A stretch of 64,000 nt of DNA from Paenibacillus profundus. Lineage in GTDB: Bacteria > Bacillota > Bacilli > Paenibacillales > Paenibacillaceae. This document shows, in pieces, positions 35,177 through 43,520 of this stretch (position 1 is the first letter of the stretch; each line of letters begins with the position of its first letter). Position numbers and translations under genes: made by a program. Where the stretch lies: contig NZ_JAJNBZ010000024.1 of assembly GCF_021369635.1 (NCBI RefSeq), forward strand, positions 1 through 64,000, in the 5' to 3' direction. The notes beneath the pieces are model-generated. The model did not search any database and was not told the DNA's origin. It saw nothing but the letters and a program-made list of their open reading frames with translations.

Positions 35177-35913
35177 GTGCGACAAGTTCTGCTATAAGCG
35201 TAGCATTTAAGCGAAAGGCAGGGGTTTAGCAATCAAACCTAACTTTGTAACTGAGGATGGGAATGAGGGAACCATGTACACCAACACCATCCCGCGAATA
35301 CTCCTGCGCGCGCTGTAATAGACAGGTTACAGGGTGTGAAGCACAGGTAGAGTCGGCAGAACGAAGGCTAGAGCCACTTGGTTAGAGAAGGTATGCCAAC
35401 GGATATGCCGGGCGGCTGAAAAACTGACTATGGTGAGGATGTTCAGACCGAACTGACGAACTGCTGAATGTACGGGTCTAAATGAGAACGATATGGAAAC
35501 ATATAGGCTAACTATACGTTAGCGTGGGTGGCGAAAAGTACAAATCCCAGTTAGGAAATTCGCTATACCGAACAAGGGCGGTATCCAACCCACAGGCTCA
35601 TAGGCAGCACCTAAGGTCAGCATGGATAGCTAAGTTACAAGGTACTTGGAAAGCAAGGAACGTCGCAACAAGGGCTGTCACCCTAGGCGGTTGCTATAAG
35701 GCGTAAGCTGAAATGAATTTATCCTTGTGAGGGTAGGGGAACGACTGATGAAATATCTGTAATGGGTATGGAGGAACAGCCCTAAGTCTACTCTTGAATG
35801 GCCGATCGTGTTCTGCTGCGAGTAGATGGGGCGCCGTATGAGTTGAAAGACTCACGTACGGTGTAGAGTGGGGGAAAAGCCGGAGATTGCATCAAACGCT
35901 TACCTATCACTAC
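35177..35913 (+). mobile_element. Group II intron without intron-encoded protein
   Basis: The 5' end is GTGCG (35177-35181), the group II consensus. Domain V is a 34-base hairpin at 35831-35864 (GCGCCGTATGAG ... ACGTACGGTGT) with a CGC catalytic triad instead of the commoner AGC. Domain VI (35867-35911) pairs AGTGGGGG with CCTATCACT, leaving a bulged branch-point A at 35906, eight bases from the 3' end TAC (35913). Domain IV is only a TCTACTC/GAGTAGA stem (35787-35826); no reverse transcriptase frame exists. A candidate EBS1, CCCAGT at 35546-35551, pairs with the last exon bases ATTGGG (35171-35176), with one G-U pair. It would need a maturase from elsewhere. Confidence 0.9.
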
Positions 35914-36875
35914 AGGCGGTATTTCGTAAGCAAAAAGGGAATAAGGAACATACGGGTGCGTACTACTGGGTAGGTGATCGCAATATCGATGGGGATCCAA
36001 GAGGGAGTGGGGTTCCGCACGTGCTGCCGGTGCGCCAAGGAAGCCATTCGAATTCAGGCTATAAAAATATCGCAATAAAGACGGGATATCATTTCAAGTT
36101 TGACTTAAAGACAAAAGGGAATATGTTCGGGCCACAGGACAGCATTCGAATCCAACCGAGCTTCTACTTCGTGGACAAGGACGGCAAGAAACGGCAAAAA
36201 GTGAACGTCTACTATCATACGGAACAGCGGAAATTTGTGAAAATTGGGTCGCAACACGATACCGTTAAGCGCAATGTTGTACTGGACGCCCGATTGCGCA
36301 CCATGGATGCACAATCCATTGTCGACACAGCCGCAGCCTATTACAACCTGCACGGAAGTCAGATGACAAAGAGCCAACAGGTCTACATTAGGGAATGGGT
36401 GCAGCGGGCCAAAAAGGAAACTAATATTGGTGGATACCACTTGATTGGTTTGCCGAAAGAGCTGCGCACTTTTCTGGGACCGCTCGCCATTCCGCAAGGA
36501 GTCAATCCGTCACGAGCCTTCGCTTCGATTCAGCAATGGTACGGTGAGTATAACTTGCCATCCAAATTATATATCGTGCCGGAAGGTTATGATCTGAGCC
36601 GTCAGTTTCATTTTGATGACAAAGCTCCGTTCTTCTTACGGAACGGTTATCTGATAGTCAACTTTAACATCGAGACCATCCGGAATGGAGAGTTGAATCT
36701 TCCGCACCTGCAATATATTGATGCTCCATTAACGAATCAATGGAAGCGTGAAGGTTTTAACTATGAATTTACAGATCCTTATGGAATCACATTCCGCCTT
36801 CTTGACGGAGACGTGTTATTCTATCATGCGGACCGAGCTTCTACAGATGATTTCGGAGTAACGGGAACACATTAA
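35914..36875 (+). CDS. Large secreted surface protein, exon 2
   Basis: The first two bases complete the codon begun by G35176 (GAG, Glu). The frame then reads AVFRKQKGNKEHTGAYYWVGD and runs 319 further residues to the stop at 36875. It contains no start codon with a ribosome site of its own near the junction, which agrees with expression only after splicing. The sequence is strand-rich (GYHFKFDLKTKGNMFG, RIQPSFYFVDKDGKK) without transmembrane or sortase signals at the C-terminus, so the protein is probably held by another part or released. Confidence 0.8.
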
Positions 36876-36954
36876 GGACATAAAGGAAGAAGTTCTTTCC
36901 AATTGTTTTGTTTCATGTTACACTAACGTTGCATTGCACATCATGAATATTGCA

Positions 36955-37050
36955 TCCATCACTAGGGGTGCCGTGATTCGGCTGAGATGAAGCGCAGGCT
37001 TCGGACCCTAAACACCTGATCTGGGTTATACCAGCGTAGGGAAGTGTGGA
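36955..37050 (+). promoter_or_regulatory. TPP riboswitch aptamer (THI element)
   Basis: The conserved core is complete: GGGGTGCC, GGCTGAGATGA, ACCCT, ACCTGATCTGGGTTATACC AGCG, and GGGAAG, with P1 closed by TCCATCACT/AGTGTGGA. It binds thiamine diphosphate and lowers expression of the downstream thiazole genes when the cofactor is plentiful. Confidence 0.96.
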
Positions 37051-37281
37051 TTGATTGGGTCATCCTTGCTCATGACTGGTTACATAAGGCTTGAGAATCG
37101 TGTAAGTCTTGGCTTGCTCAGCAGTAGATATATGCTAGAGGTGCTATTGCAGCACAATGCGCGATTTTTTGTTCGCGGCATTCTCTGGAGGATATATTGT
37201 TTTTGAATGCTTGGCATGGCACATGAACACGCACGCCTTTCTCCTTTCACCGGTACATCTAGCTCGGTCCTACTTTCAATC

Positions 37282-37317
37282 AAAGCCACTCTCTGCGGGA
37301 GAGTGGCTTTTTATTTT
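37282..37317 (+). terminator. Terminator in the thiamine leader
   Basis: AAAGCCACTCTC pairs with GGAGAGTGGCTTT and is followed by TTATTTT. It lies about 230 bases after the riboswitch and 75 bases before tenI, and is the likely expression platform. The 230-base stretch between contains no supported gene. Confidence 0.85.
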
Positions 37318-37393
37318 GTCCTCGTGACGGATGGATGCTTGCAGCACGTTAGCGATACTCAGTCAATATCCGATCAAGAAAGGATAATTTCCT

Positions 37394-38029
37394 ATGATAA
37401 TCCCGTGGTTGCATGCGGTTACACCCGAATGCGAGTCCATTCTGGAATGTGTCCAGATCGCGGTAGACATACATCCTTATGTCGATGCCATCCATGTTAG
37501 GCAGAAGCAGTGGACCGCGCGCATGATGTGGGACGCAGTAGAGCAGTATCGGGAAGCGGGGATTCCTCAGCATAAACTCATTGTCAACGACCGCGTGGAT
37601 GTGGCTGCCGCTGCGAATTTGCGTGGCGTACAGCTGGCATACCATAGCCTGCCCCCGCATGCGGTGCGCGCCGCGTTCGCTCAGCTTCTGATGGGTGTCT
37701 CCGTGCATGACGAACGAGAAGCAAGGCAAGCAGAACAGCAAGGCGCCGATTATATCATCTATGGTCATGTCTTCCCAACAGCATGCAAGCCAGGACGGGA
37801 GCCAAAAGGGGAGGAAGCACTGAGGCGCTGCAGACAAGCGATTACGATTCCCATCGTAGCCATCGGTGGAATTACTTATGACAACATCGGAAAGGTGATC
37901 TCGGCTGGTGCTTCTGGTGTGGCGGTCATGTCCGGCATCTGGCATGACGAGCATCCTGCACTATCTGCTCGACGGTATAGAGAATCATTAATGGCTGCCG
38001 TTCAAGGCACTTCAATGCTTCGGTCATAG
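37394..38029 (+). CDS. tenI: Thiazole tautomerase (TenI), ThiE-like fold
   Basis: The 211-residue TIM-barrel protein shows IHVRQKQWTARMMW, LIVNDRVDVAAAANLRGVQL, GVSVHDEREARQAEQQGADYIIYGHVFPT and IVAIGGITYDNI, a pattern shared by ThiE and TenI. Its position in front of thiO-thiS-thiG matches Bacillus tenI-thiOSG. TenI aromatises the thiazole phosphate carboxylate tautomer made by ThiG. A ThiE role (joining pyrimidine and thiazole) is possible, and matters because a decayed thiE-like copy lies at the end of the operon. Controlled by the upstream TPP riboswitch. Confidence 0.8.
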   Translation: MIIPWLHAVTPECESILECVQIAVDIHPYVDAIHVRQKQWTARMMWDAVEQYREAGIPQHKLIVNDRVDVAAAANLRGVQLAYHSLPPHAVRAAFAQLLMGVSVHDEREARQAEQQGADYIIYGHVFPTACKPGREPKGEEALRRCRQAITIPIVAIGGITYDNIGKVISAGASGVAVMSGIWHDEHPALSARRYRESLMAAVQGTSMLRS

Positions 38030-38076
38030 AGAGATACACATTTGTCCACCATTACATTGTGCGGGAGGAGAAAAAA

Positions 38077-39258
38077 ATGTCTTATACCACTCACCAGTCG
38101 CAGACAACGGATATGCTTATTGTCGGCGGCGGCGTCATTGGTTGTGCTATCGCATATGAACTGTCCAAGCGAGGTATGCAAGTCACTCTGCTGGAGCGCG
38201 GCCGTCTTGGGCTTGGCACGACATGTACAGCAGCGGGCATGCTGGCACCTGTCGCAGAACGGTTCAAACATAAGGGCCTCGGATCATTTGCTCGTCTAAG
38301 CCTAGATTATTTCTCTATATGGGCAGAAGAGCTGTGGGAGCAGTCGCACGTTGATATTGAGCTTCGCAAGAGAGGACTGTTCATTCCTGTCGGTTCTGCT
38401 GAAGACGTGCAAGACATTCAGAATGAGTTGCAGCAGACCAATACATATTCGAATGAAGGTGGTATCGATTCAGGTGGCATCCGATGGCATCCTTCGTCAC
38501 AAATGATGAAGATGGAACCGAGGTTGAGCTCTGAACTGCAGGGAGCTTTCTTCCTTACAGATGAGGGGCACGTCTCACCAACGAAATTGACATTTGCACT
38601 CGCAAGAAGTGCGGAGCGTTACGGAGCCAGAATAGTGGAAAGCCAGACAGTTACCCATATTCTACACAAGAGCGGCCGAGTCATTGGGGTGGAAACGTTA
38701 GGCCAGAGTTGGCATGCGGGCGCCGTCATTATTTGTTCCGGCTTGGAAAGCGGTATGTTGACGAGAGATTTGGGCGTTGATCTTACTTTTTATCCGGTGC
38801 AAGGGGAGCTTGCTGTCGTACGCTCTCATGCTTTACAGATGGAGTCTGTTGTTTATGGAAACGGAACTTATATCGTACCTAAAAGCGAAGGGAACATCTA
38901 TATCGGTGCTACATCTCACGCGATGCGGTATGACCGGACCGTGAAGGTGGGAGCGATACAGCGGCTTATAAGTCAAGCCACTTGTCTTGTTCCTGCATTG
39001 GCAGAAGCGGAATGGATACAAGCTTGGGCTGGTCTGCGTCCGGCTACAACAGACGGACTGCCTTTCATCGGACCTGTGAAAGGATACGATGGCCTGTGGC
39101 TTGCTGCAGGACATTACCGCAATGGAATATTGCTCAGCGCCGCGACTGGGATCGGGTTAGCGCAATGGATAACGGACGGAGTTCAGCAGATGCCTTGGCC
39201 GGTGATGACACATTTTGCTCCGCAACGCGCCCAGGTTCGGGCCTTGGAATTTAGCTAA
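38077..39258 (+). CDS. thiO: Glycine oxidase ThiO
   Basis: ATG 38077 is chosen because GGAGGAG stands 6 bases before it; the frame is open from GTG 38059. The 393-residue flavoprotein has the FAD-binding motif MLIVGGGVIGCAIAYELSKRG, then TTCTAAGMLAP and the C-terminal AGLRPATTDGLPFIGP with AAGHYRNGILL. It oxidises glycine to iminoglycine (dehydroglycine), which ThiG uses to build thiazole. Cytosolic. It is the second gene of the operon, 47 bases after tenI and 15 bases before thiS. Confidence 0.93.
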   Translation: MSYTTHQSQTTDMLIVGGGVIGCAIAYELSKRGMQVTLLERGRLGLGTTCTAAGMLAPVAERFKHKGLGSFARLSLDYFSIWAEELWEQSHVDIELRKRGLFIPVGSAEDVQDIQNELQQTNTYSNEGGIDSGGIRWHPSSQMMKMEPRLSSELQGAFFLTDEGHVSPTKLTFALARSAERYGARIVESQTVTHILHKSGRVIGVETLGQSWHAGAVIICSGLESGMLTRDLGVDLTFYPVQGELAVVRSHALQMESVVYGNGTYIVPKSEGNIYIGATSHAMRYDRTVKVGAIQRLISQATCLVPALAEAEWIQAWAGLRPATTDGLPFIGPVKGYDGLWLAAGHYRNGILLSAATGIGLAQWITDGVQQMPWPVMTHFAPQRAQVRALEFS

Positions 39259-39273
39259 GGAGGCGTTACGCAT

Positions 39274-39477
39274 ATGCAGATTACTGTGAATGGTGAAGTA
39301 ATGGAATTGCCTGAGATGACAATGACGGTACAGCATCTGCTCGCTCATCTTCAGATGGAGAACCGGATCGTCGTGGTGGAGTTGAATCAGAGCATCGTGC
39401 ATAAGTCGGACCATGCCAAGACGGGCTTGGCGAACGGAGACCGCGTGGAAATTGTACATTTTGTAGGAGGGGGATAA
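39274..39477 (+). CDS. thiS: Sulfur carrier protein ThiS
   Basis: The 67-residue ubiquitin-like protein ([47 protein letters not shown]) ends in Gly residues, as needed for thiocarboxylate formation at the C-terminus. It donates sulfur to ThiG. It normally ends in GG; here there are three Gly. Adenylation by ThiF is needed and no thiF is in the window. The stop codon overlaps the start of thiG by one base. Confidence 0.93.
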   Translation: MQITVNGEVMELPEMTMTVQHLLAHLQMENRIVVVELNQSIVHKSDHAKTGLANGDRVEIVHFVGGG

Positions 39478-40265
39478 TGATGAATTCTGATGAGTCGAAA
39501 TCGTTATGTATCGGTCCCTATCGTTTTCAGTCCCGTTTGCTGCTTGGCACGGGGAAGTACCCTAATTTTGACATCCAGCGCAAGGCGGTTGAAGTGTCGG
39601 AGGCAAATATTTTAACATTTGCTGTGCGAAGAATGAACGTGTACGATCCGGCACAACCGAACTTTCTCGAACTGTTGGATTTGAACCGATATACGCTGCT
39701 GCCGAATACAGCAGGGGCCGAGAACGCAGAAGAAGCGGTCCGCATTGCTCGCTTGGCCAAAGCATCTGGCTTATGCGACATGATTAAGGTCGAAGTAATC
39801 GGGGATTGGAAGACGCTGCTTCCCGATCCAATCGAAACCTACAAAGCTTGCGAACTATTGCTGCAAGAAGACTTTATTGTGCTTCCGTATATTTCGGATG
39901 ATGTCATTCTTGCTAAGAGGCTCGAAAAATTAGGCGTCCATGCAGTTATGCCAGGGGCCTCTCCGATTGGCTCGGGTCTTGGCTTGGTAAACTCGCTTCA
40001 TTTATCTTTCATCATTGAACAATCTGAAATTCCGGTTATCGTGGATGCAGGAATCGGTACACCCGGGGATGCGGCGAAAGCAATGGAACTGGGGGCAGAC
40101 GGAGTTCTGCTCAACACAGCTGTAGCAGGAGCAGGCGATCCGGTAAAGATGGCCGCGGCGATGAAACTGGCGATTGAAGCGGGCCGAATGGGGTATGAAG
40201 CGGGTCGAATTCCGATGAAACGCTGTGCTACAGCGAGCAGCCCGTTGGAAGGTATGATTCGATGA
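39477..40265 (+). CDS. thiG: Thiazole synthase ThiG
   Basis: The 262-residue TIM barrel starts at ATG 39477 or 39480, after GGAGGGGG. It has [42 protein letters not shown] (the Lys forms the imine with deoxyxylulose phosphate), [30 protein letters not shown] and [29 protein letters not shown]. It condenses deoxyxylulose 5-phosphate, dehydroglycine and ThiS thiocarboxylate into the thiazole. The length matches the family, and it is part of the TPP-regulated operon. Confidence 0.95.
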   Translation: MMNSDESKSLCIGPYRFQSRLLLGTGKYPNFDIQRKAVEVSEANILTFAVRRMNVYDPAQPNFLELLDLNRYTLLPNTAGAENAEEAVRIARLAKASGLCDMIKVEVIGDWKTLLPDPIETYKACELLLQEDFIVLPYISDDVILAKRLEKLGVHAVMPGASPIGSGLGLVNSLHLSFIIEQSEIPVIVDAGIGTPGDAAKAMELGADGVLLNTAVAGAGDPVKMAAAMKLAIEAGRMGYEAGRIPMKRCATASSPLEGMIR

Positions 40266-40397
40266 GCGCTGCGGGCGTCGCGATTGCTTCACAGAAAATG
40301 TGCATGATGGCAAGCTTGAAGATTGTGTAAAGATATTGCTTTCATCTGGAATAACATGCTATGAATTTAGAGAGTAAGCATCTGACTCCAGCTTGAT

Positions 40398-40601
40398 GGC
40401 GGCGGAACGTCTTCGGCTTGCACATCGTCTTGCGGCGGCTAGTCGTCAAGCGTAGGTTTCATTTATCGTGAACGATGTTATGGAGCTGGTGTTAGAGGTT
40501 GGGGCAGACGGTATCGCGGTTATCCATGCGGTTGTGGAAAGGGCTGACATAAGGCAAACGGCAGTGAAGTTCCGTCTAGAGCTGGATCGATGCAACTAAT
40601 T
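40398..40601 (+). pseudogene. Decayed thiE (thiamine-phosphate synthase) remnant
   Basis: The frame reads MAAERLRLAHRLAAASRQA, an internal stop (TAG at 40455), then VSFIVNDVMELVLEVGADG joined directly to IAVIHAVVERADIRQTAVK and a stop at 40601. The first part is the ThiE motif FIVNDRVDLALxVGADG; the second is the ThiE C-terminus GIAVISAIxxAxDP. The roughly 120 residues between them are missing. With the internal stop and no ribosome site this is a deleted pseudogene. It lies directly after thiG, where thiE can belong. Confidence 0.7.
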
Positions 40602-40623
40602 TGTACATCATGGGAGGCTTGTC

Positions 40624-41838
40624 ATGCCGAGTGCATCGAGACGCGTATGGGATACGTTTGTGGCGGCATTACATTTAGGACTGACGTCCTTCGGAGGTCC
40701 GATCGCGCATATTGGGTATTTTCGCAAAAAGTATGTAGAACAATTACGTTGGATCAATGACAATCAATTCGCCGAATTGAATGCGCTGTGTCAGATGCTG
40801 CCGGGTCCTTCCAGCAGTCAGCTTGGCATTGGCATCGGTATGATCCGGGCCGGCTGGTTAGGCGGCATTGCGGCTTGGCTCGGCTTTACTATGCCTTCCG
40901 CATGCTTGCTGATTGCATTCGCTCTCGGCCTAGGCTGGCTTCCTGACGATATGCCGGGCTGGCTTCAAGGCTTGAAGCTGGTCGCGGTGCCGATTATTTT
41001 TCAAGCGCTATGGGGGATGTCGAAGCAGCTGACACCAGATCCGGCACGAGTCACGATTGCCATTGCCGCAGCAGCGGGGGCGTTGTTTGTTCCGGGAATG
41101 TACGGACAACTGGCGATTATCTTGATATCTCTCATCGTTGGAGTGCTTCTGTTCAGAAAGCATGATGACAACGGACAGCAAGAGATCGCAGCAACTCCAT
41201 CGCAAGCGACTGAGCCTGACAATCATTTACACCGGACGGCTGCACTGTTTTTGCTTGCCGCATTCTCTGGGCTATTTCTCGTATTGCCATGGCTAAAAAC
41301 AGCTTCATTCCAAGTCATTACTCAACTGACCGACATGATGTACCGCACAGGCTCCTTAGTATTCGGCGGCGGTCATGTTGTGCTGCCGCTGCTCAAAGAA
41401 GAACTGGCGCATGCGGGATGGCTTAATGAGTCCATCCTTCTGGCGGGCTATGGAGCGGCTCAAGCCGTTCCCGGGCCATTATTTACTTTCGCCGCTTTTA
41501 TCGGCGCATCATTAGCGCCGGGCTGGCTAGGAATTGGATATGCGTGCATTGCAACTTTATTTATATTTCTCCCGTCGTATTTATTAATAGGCGCAACGCT
41601 GCCGTACTTGGATCGCCTGCGGCAGTGGCGCGGTGTTCGTGCAGCGCTTAAAGGCGTGAATGCCGCCGTCGTCGGATTGCTGCTGGCCGCGCTGTACAAT
41701 CCGGTATGGATTACATCTGTGCACGGCCCCGTACACTTTACCATCATTTTGATTGGCACGTTATTATTGATAACTTGGAAGCTCCCGCCTTGGGTCGTCG
41801 TGCTCATGTGTGCGATTTTAGGGGGATTGATGCTTTAA
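40624..41838 (+). CDS. chrA: Chromate transporter family (ChrA, two-domain form)
   Basis: ATG 40624 follows GGGAGG. The 404-residue membrane protein is made of two homologous CHR domains. The first has LGLTSFGGPIAHIGYFR and LCQMLPGPSSSQLGIGIGM; the second has FGGGHVVLPLL and YGAAQAVPGPLFTFAAFIGA. About ten hydrophobic segments are visible, and a His/Asn/Glu-rich loop joins the halves (about residues 180-205). ChrA proteins export chromate and are often found as single genes. Regulation is not evident. The thiamine genes upstream are unrelated. Confidence 0.9.
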   Translation: MPSASRRVWDTFVAALHLGLTSFGGPIAHIGYFRKKYVEQLRWINDNQFAELNALCQMLPGPSSSQLGIGIGMIRAGWLGGIAAWLGFTMPSACLLIAFALGLGWLPDDMPGWLQGLKLVAVPIIFQALWGMSKQLTPDPARVTIAIAAAAGALFVPGMYGQLAIILISLIVGVLLFRKHDDNGQQEIAATPSQATEPDNHLHRTAALFLLAAFSGLFLVLPWLKTASFQVITQLTDMMYRTGSLVFGGGHVVLPLLKEELAHAGWLNESILLAGYGAAQAVPGPLFTFAAFIGASLAPGWLGIGYACIATLFIFLPSYLLIGATLPYLDRLRQWRGVRAALKGVNAAVVGLLLAALYNPVWITSVHGPVHFTIILIGTLLLITWKLPPWVVVLMCAILGGLML

Positions 41839-41905
41839 GTTGGGGGAGTTAGGGACAGAATGAGGATATAGAGAAATTATATAATTCCTTTACTGAGGTC
41901 AGCAA

Positions 41906-42679
41906 ATGTCTAAATCCTACATTCTCATTCATGTTCACCCCGGCAACTCGTATACGAACCATATTCAGACGTGGTTTCAACAATGGATGGACGGACCGAT
42001 AGAACAATTGCTATGTGACGAATGGCAGTGGGCTGTCATTCAAGAGGCGCTGCGGGAAAGGCTGCAGGAGACACTTCGAACTCATTCTCACCTTAAATAT
42101 GTCGTGATTGCGTTAAGCTTGGATAAGTATACAGATAATGATGAGGGACTTCTTGAGATTCCTCCGCAGCTTCAAGCGCTCTTCACGATGGAGGTTCATT
42201 ATGTAAAAGGGGCCGTTATTCTGATAGTGCCCAATGCGGTGCCCGCCGGAATCTACGCTGCTTTACAGCATGGATATAATGATATTATTCGTTTTCCGTG
42301 CCCGGTTGAGGAGTGGGATGCACGCATAGGGCGGGCTTTTAGCACAGAGCTGAAACAAGAGACCAATCAAGTCATTGCAATCGGTGATCTATCCATTGAT
42401 ATAGAGCGCAAACGAGTAACCAGGGGAGAGCAACCCGTACCTTTAACTCCAAAGGAATACGAATTGCTCTTATATATGGCATTGCGGACGAACCGCATTT
42501 GTTCTCGTGAGGAATTGCTGCGCGAAGTGTGGCATATGGCCTTTGACGCGCAAACCAATATCGTTGAAGTGTATATTAACTATTTGCGCCGCAAGATCGA
42601 TCGCGGACACGGCTGGAAATTCATTCGTACGGTGCGGGGGCATGGATACCGCATGGAAAGCCCCGAAGCAACAATCTAG
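41906..42679 (+). CDS. OmpR-type winged-helix protein with degenerate receiver
   Basis: The 257-residue product ends with a clear OmpR/PhoB DNA-binding domain (about 150-250: LTPKEYELLLYMALRTNRICSREELL split over two helices, IVEVYINYLRRKID, FIRTVRGHGYRM). The N-terminal 130 residues follow receiver-like order (YILIHVHPG, YVVIALSLD, AVILIVPNAV, YAALQHGYNDIIRFP), but the conserved acidic pocket and phospho-acceptor Asp are not evident. No histidine kinase is adjacent. It is probably an orphan, atypical regulator. Its stop shares the palindrome CTAG with the stop of the convergent gene. Confidence 0.8.
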   Translation: MSKSYILIHVHPGNSYTNHIQTWFQQWMDGPIEQLLCDEWQWAVIQEALRERLQETLRTHSHLKYVVIALSLDKYTDNDEGLLEIPPQLQALFTMEVHYVKGAVILIVPNAVPAGIYAALQHGYNDIIRFPCPVEEWDARIGRAFSTELKQETNQVIAIGDLSIDIERKRVTRGEQPVPLTPKEYELLLYMALRTNRICSREELLREVWHMAFDAQTNIVEVYINYLRRKIDRGHGWKFIRTVRGHGYRMESPEATI

Positions 42680-43326
42680 CTTGCTTTAATAGGTGTGCCG
42701 GAACGCTGCATGGAAGATTTCGCACGTGCAATAATATCGTCGTTCACAATTCTTCGTGCCGTAACGTACGTATCATCCCAATCCTTCAAATCAGAGTAAG
42801 TGACACCGGGTTTACCGAATGTATGCAAAATTTTCCCGTTTCCGGCATACATGGCGACGTGGGCAATTTTTCCTTTACCGCGTCTTCCGGTAGCAAAAAA
42901 GAGCAAATCTCCTTTTTTCAGTTCGCTGCGCTGCACTTTTTTTCCTACGGTAGCCTGTTCATAAGAGGCGCGCGGCAAGTCAATTCCTTGCTTCATGTAC
43001 AGAAAGTGCATAAAGGACGAGCAATCAAATACTTTTGTCGTTTCAGTAGAAGCGCCAAATTTATATTTTACACCCAAATAATTATCACCGAGATTAATCA
43101 TCTTCGCAGCAACTGTATTAGTAGTTGTCGTATTGTTTGAACCATTATCGTATCCGTCATTTGGATAAAGCTCAAATCCATCCCAGTAGGAGGATGCGTT
43201 CGTGTTCGTTGCGGCAGGTGCGGCTTCAATACGGGGAGCATTGTAAGCGCTCACCCCACTGAGCAGAGTGGCGATAGACATGATCGCAATAAGGCGCGTC
43301 CAACGTTTAGTAGTGGATTTTGTCAT
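42676..43326 (-). CDS. Secreted NlpC/P60 peptidoglycan endopeptidase
   Basis: ATG 43326 follows GGAGGG at 10 bases; the frame is open from TTG 43335. The 216-residue product has a signal peptide (about residues 1-35), a short Asn/Thr-rich linker and an NlpC/P60 domain with KVFDCSSFMHFLYMKQGI (catalytic Cys), GDLLFFATG and IAHVAMYAGNGKILH (catalytic His). It cuts gamma-D-glutamyl-diaminopimelate bonds in peptidoglycan. There is no wall-binding repeat. A 16-base palindrome lies about 115 bases upstream of the start. Confidence 0.9.
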   Translation of the reverse strand: MTKSTTKRWTRLIAIMSIATLLSGVSAYNAPRIEAAPAATNTNASSYWDGFELYPNDGYDNGSNNTTTTNTVAAKMINLGDNYLGVKYKFGASTETTKVFDCSSFMHFLYMKQGIDLPRASYEQATVGKKVQRSELKKGDLLFFATGRRGKGKIAHVAMYAGNGKILHTFGKPGVTYSDLKDWDDTYVTARRIVNDDIIARAKSSMQRSGTPIKAS

Positions 43327-43441
43327 GAGTGTCAATCCCTCCGTATACGTTTTTGATTACATCCAGAGTATAGCAGAGGATATATAACCAAACCCACCCT
43401 CTAAAATTTAACTCCCTAAAATAAAATCAGGCTCCATCAAC

Positions 43442-43457
43442 ATGTAATCGATTACAT
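43442..43457. promoter_or_regulatory. Perfect 16-base palindrome upstream of the NlpC/P60 gene
   Basis: ATGTAATCGATTACAT is self-complementary over all 16 bases. A related half, GATGTAATC, occurs nearer the start (about 43350). It lies between the NlpC/P60 and thiN genes and looks like an operator for a dimeric regulator. No known consensus is matched with confidence. Confidence 0.45.
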
Positions 43458-43491
43458 TAAAGTTAGATGAGAAATGACAATTTGTAACCAT

Positions 43492-43520
43492 TAAAAAAAC
43501 CGCGAAAGCTAATCGCGGCT
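43492..43520 (-). terminator. Intrinsic terminator of thiN
   Basis: On the minus strand CCGCGATTAG and CTTTCGCGG form a stem followed by seven T. It overlaps the end of the thiN coding region. Confidence 0.85.

Noticed and set aside
35524-35706. A 60-codon frame within the intron
   Set aside because: It lies in ribozyme domain I, has no reverse transcriptase motif and no convincing ribosome site, so it is an accidental frame in structured RNA.
37060-37280. A tenA gene or fragment between riboswitch and tenI
   Set aside because: tenA commonly precedes tenI, but no frame in this stretch shows TenA motifs; only short accidental frames occur.
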